Positions 56,584 to 64,000 of a DNA stretch of 64,000 nucleotides are shown piece after piece. Both the position numbers and the translations under genes were made by a program. The notes under the pieces are model-generated. The model did no database searches and was not told the origin of the DNA. It worked only from the letters and a program-made list of their open reading frames with translations. Position 1 is the first letter of the stretch; every line of letters begins with the position of its first letter. This DNA comes from Limnohabitans sp. Rim8 (GTDB lineage Bacteria > Pseudomonadota > Gammaproteobacteria > Burkholderiales > Burkholderiaceae_C): positions 1-64,000 of the forward strand of contig CAMDKK010000013.1 of assembly GCA_945901045.1 (NCBI GenBank), in the 5' to 3' direction.

Positions 56584-56725
56584 TATTTATATAAATAGTA
56601 ATATTTGAAAATTTTATTTTTTTAGTTAGTAGTTGTACTCTTTTTGTTTTCACCAAATTGTCATAAGGTCGTTGCAGAAGTCCAATTTTTTGACTTCAAT
56701 CAACGCTGATAAAAGAGAGTGCCTT

Positions 56726-59047
56726 GTGATCAAGCCTACAAAAAGAGATAAAAACCCCACCCGCAAACCCCTTCAAGCGGTGCTTGCATTGAGTGCGGTA
56801 GCCGCCTTGCTGGTGGCCTGCGGCTCCAGCAATTCAGACTTGTTTCCAATCCCCGTCATACCTGCTCCCAAGACGGCCTTGGTGGCCCCAGAGCTGACGG
56901 TGTCTTGTCCGATCACCAACTCATGGATCGAGTCTTTGGTCACCAAGGGCAAAGCGCCTGCATTCAACGGCGCCCAATTTGGCGCTATTGGGACCTACGA
57001 CTACATTCTGGCGGAAGCCTCAGCCAAGGTGAACCCCAATGATCCCTGCGCAGCCACCATCGTGGACCTGAAAAACTCTGCTGATGCCTCGGGCATGGTG
57101 AACTACAAATTCGATGTGGTCATCTTGACCCCCAGTGATGCGGCCAAAGCCAGCGGTAGTTTGCTGTATATCGTCAACAACCGAACCAACACCAGTGCAT
57201 TAGAAGGTTTGAACGATGGCTCGGGCAACGATCTGTTTAACAACGTCGCCCCCGTCATGCCCACCACAGCCACCGGCACCGTCACAACGGGTCTGGGCGC
57301 GGGCAGTGCTTATTTGATGAAACAAGGCATGACCGTGGTCTTATAAGGCTGGCAGGGCGATCGTCCTTCGTCGCTGAGCGGCGCTACAGCGGCCATCAGC
57401 AGCACCAAAACCTGGTACGCACCGGGCATGACTTTGCCGGTCGCCAAAGACGCCGCAGGTGCCAAAATCACCGGAGAGGTGCAAGACGAGTTTATTGCGG
57501 ACAACGCCACCAGCAGTCTTTTGGGCACTTACTATCCGCGTGTGACAACGAGTTCTGCCAGTTTGTGGATACGCAAATCACCGACCGATGCACCCATCGT
57601 GGTGGACCCTTCCATGTGGACCTACACAGCGGGCTCGGGCGTGGCTGAAGGTGGCAATACCACCGCCACAGGTTTTGGCTATGTCACCATTGACCGCACC
57701 AAAGTCAAGGCTGATGCCAAATACGCAGCCGCTTTAGACAACGGCAGCGACAACGGATCCATCTACCACTTCAATTACACCGCCAGCGACCCCAAGGCCA
57801 TGGGCTTGGGATTCTTGGGCGTGCGTGATTTGATTTCGTTCTTGCGCTATGAAACGCAAGACAAGGCGGGCAATGCCAACCCTGTTGCAGGGCGCATCAA
57901 GACCACCTTGGTCACGGGCATTTCACAATCTGGCCGTTATCTGCGCGACTTTTTGTGGATGGGCTTCAATGCCGATCGGCAAGTGCGCACTGTTTTTGAT
58001 GGCATGCTGCCTTTGGTGGGTGGGTCACGTAAAACCTACACCAACTACCGTTGGTCCAAGCCCGGTGACTATTCACGTCAACACGAAACGCACTACACCC
58101 CGGGTGACCAGTTCCCGTTTGCTTATTCGACAATCACTGACCCCCTGTCCGGCAAGACCGATGGCCTGATGAAGAAGTGCACCGAACTCAACACCTGCCC
58201 CAAGGTCTTTCAGTACGACAGCCCGATTGAGTTTGGCGGTGCGCGTGCCTCTTTGGTCTCGACCGATGGCGCGGGTAAAGACCTCGACATCCCGGCCAAT
58301 GTGCGCTTGTTCTACTCTGCAGGCACATCGCATGGCCCGCAACAACTGGCTAACAATGCTAAAAATCAACCCGACTACAGTGTTGAACGGGCTGGCAATG
58401 CCGTGGCTTCCATGCCAGGTGCGCTGAACGCCAGCACGGCCCTCTACCGTGCATTGCTCAGCAATCTTGAAGGTTGGGCCAAAGGCACAGGCACACCCTT
58501 GGCCAGCAACTGGCCTAAGGTATCAGATGGCACGATGGCTGTACCCACCAGCAATCCGCAAAGCCTGACAGCGCCTGATTTGTCGGCCTTGGGTCTGGGC
58601 TTCAATGGCGTGTACAACACCTTGACACTGAACGACGAAAGCGTGATTCCTTCTTTGCCTTCGAGCAAAATGTATGTGGTGCATTTGCCCACGTCCGATA
58701 GCCAAGGCAACAGCAAGTCGGGCGTCAAAATGCCTGACAGTGCGGTGCCGCTGGCCACGTTTGTGGGTTACAGCATTCGCAATGCCGGTTATGTTCAGGG
58801 TGATCAGAACGGTCTGAGCAGCTCGCAATCAGGGTTTGCTTTGAACACCGCCAACAAAAACGCCAAAGATCCACGCAAGAGTGTCCAAGAGTTGTACACC
58901 AACCCCGCAGGCTATGTGGTGAAATGGAACTCGGCTGTAGACGCTTTGGTCGCAGAAAAGCTGATGTTGCCAGACGATGCGGTCCTGTACAAGAACCGCG
59001 GCTTGATGCAAAGCGTGCAACCTAACTTTGCCAAATTAGGTCAATAA
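56726..59047 (+). pseudogene. Lipoprotein alpha/beta hydrolase gene interrupted by one in-frame TAA
   Basis: One continuous reading frame of 774 codons, broken only by TAA at 57344-57346. The 5' part starts with GTG at 56726 after a gagag ribosome site and gives a lipoprotein signal ending VAALLVAC (lipobox). The 3' part contains TLVTGISQSGRYLRDFLWMGFN, with the nucleophile serine of an Abhydrolase_10-type domain, and PQQLANNA... further on. The stop lies between MTVVL and GWQGDRPS, a place where relatives usually have a Trp/Ser/Gln-rich VxxGWQGD. A CAA- or TAT/TAC-like codon may have mutated; the rest is intact, so loss is recent, or the base is a sequencing error. Confidence 0.8.
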
Positions 59048-59085
59048 CGCCCTTGGGTTAACGCGCTCGGCTTGTTAACCCTCTA

Positions 59086-59113
59086 GGTCACTTCGATTGA
59101 AGTGGCCTTTTTA
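59086..59113 (+). terminator. Terminator after the hydrolase pseudogene
   Basis: Stem ggtcacttc (59086-59094) and gaagtggcc (59099-59107) with a four-base loop and five T, 40 bases past the stop. Confidence 0.85.
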
Positions 59114-59131
59114 TTTGAGGTCGACCGTAAT

Positions 59132-60466
59132 TCAGATCAGGATCAATTCACCGCGCAGCGAGTGCCCCAGCGGCTGCGTTACCCGCACATCCATCATCTG
59201 CCCGATCAGGCGGGCCGCATTCGGGCCGGCAGGAAAGTTCACCACGCGGTTGCATTCGGTGCGGCCGGCCCATTCGCTGGCGTCTTTGCGGGAAGGGCGT
59301 TCGACCAAAATACGCTGTGTGGTGTTCACCAGGTTTTCGCTGATGCGCTGGACATTGGCTTCGATTGTGGCTTGCAAATGTTGCAGCCGCTTGAGCTTGA
59401 CCTCGTGGGGCGTTTCGTCATGCAAATTGGCCGCTGGCGTGCCGGGGCGAGGGCTGAAAATGAAACTGAAGCTGGTGTCAAAACCGACATCGTCAATCAG
59501 CTTCATCAGCTTGGCAAAGTCCTCGTCGGTCTCGCCTGGGAAACCCACAATGAAGTCACTGCTCATCGACAAGTTGGGTCGGATGGCGCGCAGTTTGCGG
59601 ACCGTGCTTTTGTATTCCATGGCGGTGTAGCCGCGCTTCATGGCCATCAAAATCCGGTCAGAACCGTGCTGCACCGGCAGGTGCAGGTGGCTCACCAGTT
59701 TAGGCACCTTGTCATACACATCGATCAGCCGTTGCGTGAATTCATTCGGGTGGCTGGTCATGAAACGAATACGCTCAATGCCCGGCATGTCGGCCACGTA
59801 TTCGATCAAAGTGGCCAAGTCAGCGGTCTCTGACGTGCCGCCCATGGGGGCGCGGTAGGCGTTGACGTTTTGCCCCAGCATGGTGATCTCGCGCACGCCT
59901 TGTTCTGCCAGGCCGGCAATCTCCACCAGCACATCTTCAAATGGGCGACTGAATTCTTCGCCACGGGTGTAAGGCACCACGCAATAACTGCAGTACTTGC
60001 TGCACCCTTCCATGATCGACACAAAGGCGGTAGCGCCATCGACTTTGGCCGGTGGCATGTGGTCGAACTTTTCAATCTCCGGAAAGCTGATGTCCACCTG
60101 GGGGCGCTTCTTGCGCTCCCGCTCGGCCAGTAACTCAGGCAAACGGTGCAGGGTTTGCGGGCCAAACACCACGTCCACATAAGGCGCACGTTTGATGATC
60201 TCGGCGCCTTCTTGGCTGGCCACGCAGCCGCCCACGCCGATCAAAACGCCCTTGGCCTTCAGGTGTTTGATGCGCCCCAGGTCGCTGAACACTTTTTCTT
60301 GCGCCCGTTCACGCACCGAGCAGGTGTTGAACAAAATCAAATCGGCTTCGTCCACATCTTGCGTCGGCTCATAGCCCTCTGCGGCGTGCATGACATCGGC
60401 CATCTTGTCCGAGTCGTACTCGTTCATCTGACAACCGAAAGTTTTGATGAAGACCTTTTTGCTCAT
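59132..60466 (-). CDS. miaB: tRNA-2-methylthio-N6-dimethylallyladenosine synthase MiaB
   Basis: MiaB adds a methylthio group to i6A37 of tRNAs reading U-starting codons. The 444-residue radical-SAM protein has the N-terminal cluster cysteines ([27 protein letters not shown]), the radical-SAM CxxxCxxC motif in [26 protein letters not shown], and a C-terminal TRAM domain. Length is usual. A ggagg ribosome site precedes the ATG at 60466. It is convergent with the pseudogene. Confidence 0.96.
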   Translation of the reverse strand: MSKKVFIKTFGCQMNEYDSDKMADVMHAAEGYEPTQDVDEADLILFNTCSVRERAQEKVFSDLGRIKHLKAKGVLIGVGGCVASQEGAEIIKRAPYVDVVFGPQTLHRLPELLAERERKKRPQVDISFPEIEKFDHMPPAKVDGATAFVSIMEGCSKYCSYCVVPYTRGEEFSRPFEDVLVEIAGLAEQGVREITMLGQNVNAYRAPMGGTSETADLATLIEYVADMPGIERIRFMTSHPNEFTQRLIDVYDKVPKLVSHLHLPVQHGSDRILMAMKRGYTAMEYKSTVRKLRAIRPNLSMSSDFIVGFPGETDEDFAKLMKLIDDVGFDTSFSFIFSPRPGTPAANLHDETPHEVKLKRLQHLQATIEANVQRISENLVNTTQRILVERPSRKDASEWAGRTECNRVVNFPAGPNAARLIGQMMDVRVTQPLGHSLRGELILI

Positions 60467-60690
60467 GCGGCCTCCAAGGAGATGATGAGATCAAGGCAAA
60501 GCAAAGCAGGCCCCGTGGGGGCCAAAGTGCAGCGTTTCATGGTTTATGTCCAGAGGCTGTGAAAAAATAAAAGCGCGGACGCGCTTGAACAAGGGAGGAT
60601 TATCGCAGGATGGCCAACACCCTCTCAAGCAGAAAAGCTTGCTTGTCCAAGTCATGGGCCAACAAAGGCGCATGACTTTGCGTCAAAGCT

Positions 60691-61662
60691 TCATTGCAAC
60701 TCGAATCCTGAATCCTTGATGACCGGACCCCAATGCAGGCTGGCCGAGCTTACCCAGTCTTGCAACTGGGCTGGGCTGGCGTAGGTGGCCACGTTGCCTA
60801 ATTTAGACAGCTTTTCAACGACTTCCGGGTCAGACAAGGCGGTGGCCACGGAGCGGCTGAAGCGGTCCATAAATTCGGGTGGCAGGCCTTTGGGGCCAAA
60901 AAACGCCAACCATGGGTTTTTGTCCACACCTTTGATGCCCAGCTCCTGGAAGGTGGGAATGTCCGGTGCCGATTTGGCGCGCGTCGTACCCGAGACGGCC
61001 ATGACGTGCATTTTTCCAGTGCGGTGGTGCTCGATGGATTCGGTGAGTGACAAAAAGGCGGCTGGTACTTGTCCGCCCAACAGGTCCTGGACCAAGGGCG
61101 CACCGCCCCGATAGGGTACGGCCACCATGGGTGTACCCAGCGACTTGCCCACCAGCAGGCCTGCAAATTGCGGCACGCTGCCCACAGCAGGGATGCCGTA
61201 ATTGGCCTTGCCCGGATTGGCTTTGAGCCAAGCACCAAATTCACCCGGTGTTTTGACACCAATGGTGCTGGACAGCGCCATCACGTTGTAGTAACTGGCG
61301 ACACCGGCCAGGGCCGTGAAGTCCTTGAGCGGGTCATAGCCGGGCGCCTTGAAGGTCAGCGGAATGATCACATGCGAGTGGTCGATGGTCAGCATCACCG
61401 TGGCACCGTCTGGCGCAGCGGCCTTGAGTTGTTGGGTGGCGATCATGCCGCCAGCACCGGGTTTGTTGTCGACGATAACGGGCTGGTTCATGATCACACG
61501 CAATTTTTCTCCCATGATGCGGGCCACCACATCGGTGGCACCTCCGGGCGGGAATCCCACCATGATTCGGATCGTGCCGTTGTAATCGGCAGCATGTGCG
61601 GACCATGGCAGTGCCATGAACAGCAAAAAAAATGAACAAGTCAGGCGGTGGAGCAGTTTCAT
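60691..61662 (-). CDS. Periplasmic substrate-binding protein of the TctC (Bug) family
   Basis: A 323-residue secreted protein with a signal peptide (LLHRLTCSFFLLFMALPWSAHA, cleaved after AHA). It then shows IRIMVGFPPGGATDVVARIM, VDNKPGAGGMIATQQLKAA and MSLTESIE-like blocks, the hallmarks of the Bug family that captures carboxylates for TTT or regulatory use. No tctA or tctB gene is visible. The start overlaps the hyuB stop by ATGA, so the ligand may be a hydantoinase-related compound; this is inference. Confidence 0.92.
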   Translation of the reverse strand: MKLLHRLTCSFFLLFMALPWSAHAADYNGTIRIMVGFPPGGATDVVARIMGEKLRVIMNQPVIVDNKPGAGGMIATQQLKAAAPDGATVMLTIDHSHVIIPLTFKAPGYDPLKDFTALAGVASYYNVMALSSTIGVKTPGEFGAWLKANPGKANYGIPAVGSVPQFAGLLVGKSLGTPMVAVPYRGGAPLVQDLLGGQVPAAFLSLTESIEHHRTGKMHVMAVSGTTRAKSAPDIPTFQELGIKGVDKNPWLAFFGPKGLPPEFMDRFSRSVATALSDPEVVEKLSKLGNVATYASPAQLQDWVSSASLHWGPVIKDSGFELQ

Positions 61663-63344
61663 GAGGATCTCCTTGTGGGTGGGGTGGAAGGCAGGGGTGA
61701 AAAAACTTTGGGCGCTGGGTCAGACCGAACGTAGTGGTTGAGCTTGTCCAGCGCGCTGAGTTCAGGGCTGCGTTTTTCGGGGGGGCCAAAACCGCCGCCG
61801 CCGGGCAGTTCGATGCAGAGTCGGCCCCCATCGGGGACATGGATGGTGCTTTTGTCTTCATGGGAGCGCAATTCGCCGTTGGGCGATTGGATGTCGACCC
61901 GCCCCGGTGCGCCGGGCAGGCCACCGTTGCGACCACGGGCGGGGTGGGCGCGGCGGTCAAAGGTGGCTGCCGAGCAGTCAAATCCCAGCGCGTCACGGGT
62001 GCCGATCACGATGCGTTGGCTCAGGCCGCCACGCCATTGACCCGCGCCGGCTGAGTTTTGCAAATACTCTTTTTCCCAGAAGACCAAGGGTGATTGCGCC
62101 TCGGTGATTTCAACCGGGATGCTGCCAACACCACTAGGGAAAGCGGTGGTCGATAAACCGTCTTTGGTGGGACGTGCACCCGTGCCGCCCAGACCGACGC
62201 TCATGACATTGAAGGCTTGGCCCTGCGCTGGATCCCTGCTCATGGCCAGCACCCAAATGCTGCCCGCTGATTCAGCGGGTACTTGGCCGTTCAGGGCCTG
62301 TTCCAGGCAGCCAAACATCAGGTCGGGCAGCATTTGTCCGATCACATGACGGGCCGTCACTGGGCTGGGTCGCTGGGGGTGAACGATGCTGCCCTCGGGG
62401 GCGAGCACTTCGAAGGGGGCCAAAGAGCCCGCATTGTTGGGCACTTCAGGCGCAATCAGGCATTTCAGGCCGAAGACCGAATACGCATCGCTGTAGCACT
62501 TGGGCGAATTGATGCCCAGACGCGAGGCAGCGCCAGTGCCTTCGTAATCCACACGGATGCGCTCACCCTGCTTGCGCAAGGTGGCCACCAGAGTGACAGG
62601 GTGTTCATAGCCGTCAATGGTCATTTCAGATCGCCATTGCCCATCGGGCAGCCGCGCGATGGCTTCTCGGGTGGCGCGTGCCGATTGCGCGAGAATGTGT
62701 TCGGCCAGGGTGTCCAGATGCGCCATTTTGAACTCGCTCATCATGTCGATCAGGCGGCGACTGCCCACTTCGTTGCTGCTCACCAGCGACAGGATGTCTC
62801 CCCGTGCCTCAATGGGGTTGCGTGAATTGGCCTGGATGATGGCCAGCACATCTTCGTTGAGTACACCGGCACGAACCAGTTTGAGGTGAGGAATGCAGGT
62901 GCCTTCTTCGAAGACGGAGGCGGCATCGGCCGTGAAACCGCGCCCCCCCACATCGATGGTGTGGCAGGTGGATGCAAACAAGGCGACCGGACGTTGGTCC
63001 ATGAACACGGGGGTCACCACCACAAAATCAAACAGATGACCGGTGCCCATCCAAGGGTCATTGGTCACCAGCACATCACCAGCGCTCAGGCTTTCCAGCG
63101 GAAACCTTGCCAGAAAATGACCCACAGCGACCGCCATGGTGTTGACGTGACCGGGTGTGCCCGTGACCGCCTGGGCCAGCATGCGCCCTTGTCTGTCGTA
63201 GACACCTGCCGACAGGTCTCCGGCCTCTCGTGCCACCGAACCAAAAGCGGTGCGCAGCAAGGCCTGGGCTTGTTCTTCGACCACGGAAATCAAGCGGTTC
63301 CACATCACCTGTGTGCGAATCGCGTGCAGCATCTGTTTGCTCAT
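61659..63344 (-). CDS. hyuB: Hydantoinase B/oxoprolinase family protein
   Basis: A 561-residue protein of the HyuB family, the ATP-dependent N-methylhydantoinase or 5-oxoprolinase/acetophenone carboxylase-like large subunit. Blocks are SVAREAGDLSAGVYDRQGRMLAQAVTGTPGHVNTMA (in part), VLVTNDPWMGTGHLFDFVVV, and GGNGGLPGAPGRV-like text near the end (ARGRNGGLPGAPGRV) with LPGGGGFGPPEKR. It works with HyuA; the true substrate is undefined. Overlaps with hyuA and with tctC (ATGA) show one operon. Confidence 0.88.
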   Translation of the reverse strand: MSKQMLHAIRTQVMWNRLISVVEEQAQALLRTAFGSVAREAGDLSAGVYDRQGRMLAQAVTGTPGHVNTMAVAVGHFLARFPLESLSAGDVLVTNDPWMGTGHLFDFVVVTPVFMDQRPVALFASTCHTIDVGGRGFTADAASVFEEGTCIPHLKLVRAGVLNEDVLAIIQANSRNPIEARGDILSLVSSNEVGSRRLIDMMSEFKMAHLDTLAEHILAQSARATREAIARLPDGQWRSEMTIDGYEHPVTLVATLRKQGERIRVDYEGTGAASRLGINSPKCYSDAYSVFGLKCLIAPEVPNNAGSLAPFEVLAPEGSIVHPQRPSPVTARHVIGQMLPDLMFGCLEQALNGQVPAESAGSIWVLAMSRDPAQGQAFNVMSVGLGGTGARPTKDGLSTTAFPSGVGSIPVEITEAQSPLVFWEKEYLQNSAGAGQWRGGLSQRIVIGTRDALGFDCSAATFDRRAHPARGRNGGLPGAPGRVDIQSPNGELRSHEDKSTIHVPDGGRLCIELPGGGGFGPPEKRSPELSALDKLNHYVRSDPAPKVFSPLPSTPPTRRSS

Positions 63345-64000
63345 GCTGGGGCCTCCATCATCAAATGACCTTGTTCGTCCAGCCGTGCCACCCAGCCTGC
63401 GGGGATCACGGTGGTGGTTTCGTCCTCTGCCACCAGGGCAGGCCCTGTGATGTGCTCTTGGGTCTGAAGGTCAAAGCGCCAGTGCAAACCAAAGGGACGC
63501 TGTTCCCCCAGTGCCGGCTCCCAAACGGGCCGTGTAGAAGATGCTTGGCGTTGCTGGATGCTGGGCGGCAATGCGATGGCTTGGGCTGCTTGAGTCTGTG
63601 TAGAGACGGTGACCGACCAAGTGACCACCTCGACATCGCAATCGGGAATGCGCAGGCCGTAAATTTGTTCATAAGCGGTTTCAAACCCCTCAACCAGCGC
63701 TACAAGTGATGCCTGGACGATGGGGCCTTCTGACGGTGGGGGCAGGCGCACCCGCAGTTCATGCCCCTGTCCGGCGTAGCGCAGCTCGGCAAGTCTGAGC
63801 ACATGCAATGCGGCGCCGGCGCTGGCGGTTTGCACCACGGCCAGGGCTTCGGCATGCATGGCCTGCAGCCGGGCCTCAACCACCAGGGGGTCCATCTTCG
63901 ACAAGTCCGAAAGATCACTGCGCACGACTTCAAAGGCCACGGGCGCGCGTAAAAAACCGATGGCCGAACCCACACCTGCACCTGCGGGCACCATGACCCG
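63341..64000 (-). CDS. hyuA: Hydantoinase A/oxoprolinase family protein, C-terminal part (5' end outside window)
   Basis: The last 219 or so residues of a HyuA-type protein, reading in from the right edge. VPAGAGVGSAIGFLRAP is the conserved VPxxAGVxSAxG block, followed by YEQIYGLRIPDCDVEVVTWSV and a C-terminal VIPAGWVARLDEQGHLMM. HyuA binds ATP in a part outside the window. It overlaps hyuB by four bases, so the order is hyuA-hyuB-tctC. Confidence 0.88.
   Translation of the reverse strand, partial: RVMVPAGAGVGSAIGFLRAPVAFEVVRSDLSDLSKMDPLVVEARLQAMHAEALAVVQTASAGAALHVLRLAELRYAGQGHELRVRLPPPSEGPIVQASLVALVEGFETAYEQIYGLRIPDCDVEVVTWSVTVSTQTQAAQAIALPPSIQQRQASSTRPVWEPALGEQRPFGLHWRFDLQTQEHITGPALVAEDETTTVIPAGWVARLDEQGHLMMEAPA

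Noticed and set aside
57344..57346. In-frame stop in the hydrolase as a recoded (selenocysteine or pyrrolysine) codon
   Set aside because: The codon is TAA, which is not used for either, and no recoding element is visible.
60507..60525. ggccccgtgggggcc inverted repeat downstream of tctC as a terminator
   Set aside because: Short stem, no T run and far from the tctC stop; too weak to call.
60600..60709. Minus-strand stretch after tctC reading as ALTQSHAPLLAHDLDKQAF and on, possibly a gene remnant
   Set aside because: It looks protein-like but is only about 35 codons, has no start with a ribosome site and matches no family I know.

Overview
The window is a stretch of ordinary, densely packed bacterial chromosome. 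Gene families and order point to a betaproteobacterium of the order Burkholderiales, most likely Comamonadaceae (Limnohabitans/Rhodoferax-like). Supporting signs are a complete dcw cluster ending in lpxC, a DksA with a lysine/alanine/proline-rich tail, an AlgP/H1-like protein ending in a NPQAAWPFP motif, a Bug/TctC solute-binding protein, and adjacent class Ia nrdA and nrdB. This assignment is inference from family knowledge, not a database search. I see no phage, insertion sequence, CRISPR array, defence island or tRNA.

Layout. 1-7.7 kb: the 3' end of glmS, a small SET-domain protein, an FAD-dependent dehydrogenase, cysK, the RNase P RNA gene, a cysteine-free IscR-like regulator, and an operon of a Nudix/metallo-beta-lactamase fusion with a degenerate RsuA-type protein. 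7.8-14.3 kb: dapF, a DUF484 gene, xerC, rlmI, a CobW-type GTPase with a histidine-rich loop, and a long DksA. 14.5-32.7 kb: the dcw cluster mraZ-rsmH-ftsL-ftsI-murE-murF-mraY-murD-ftsW-murG-murC-ddl-ftsQ-ftsA-ftsZ-lpxC. Its genes mostly overlap by 1-11 bases until ftsQ; the only larger gaps lie around ftsA, ftsZ and lpxC.

32.7-48.5 kb: an MFS transporter, ruvC and mtgA, an RNB-family exonuclease with a YqiA-type hydrolase, rodA with a beta-hydroxyacid dehydrogenase, tldD, a DAHP synthase gene preceded by an aromatic-rich leader peptide and attenuator, mpl, an uncharacterised gene overlapping a TlpA-like thioredoxin gene, accB-accC and prmA. 48.7-64 kb: an H1-like lysine-rich protein, nrdB and nrdA (with NrdR boxes over a strong promoter), a CcsA-like membrane protein with a small PP0621-like partner, ffh, a lipoprotein hydrolase gene broken by one in-frame stop codon, miaB, and a hyuA-hyuB-tctC operon that runs off the right edge.

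Cell envelope synthesis is the main theme. GlmS and DapF supply precursors, the Mur enzymes, MraY, MurG and Ddl build lipid II, FtsW/FtsI, RodA and MtgA polymerise it, Mpl recycles it, LpxC starts lipid A synthesis and AccB/AccC feed fatty acid synthesis.

The most interesting observations are regulatory or concern altered proteins. They are: a self-consistent Phe/Tyr/Trp attenuator before the DAHP synthase gene; a recurring arrangement of a -10-like hexamer 5-8 bases before the ATG of several genes, suggesting leaderless mRNAs; an IscR homologue without cysteines; a pseudouridine-synthase homologue without the catalytic aspartate; and a DksA with one of four zinc cysteines and a histone-like tail, next to a CobW metallochaperone gene. 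I found no system that is clearly new.
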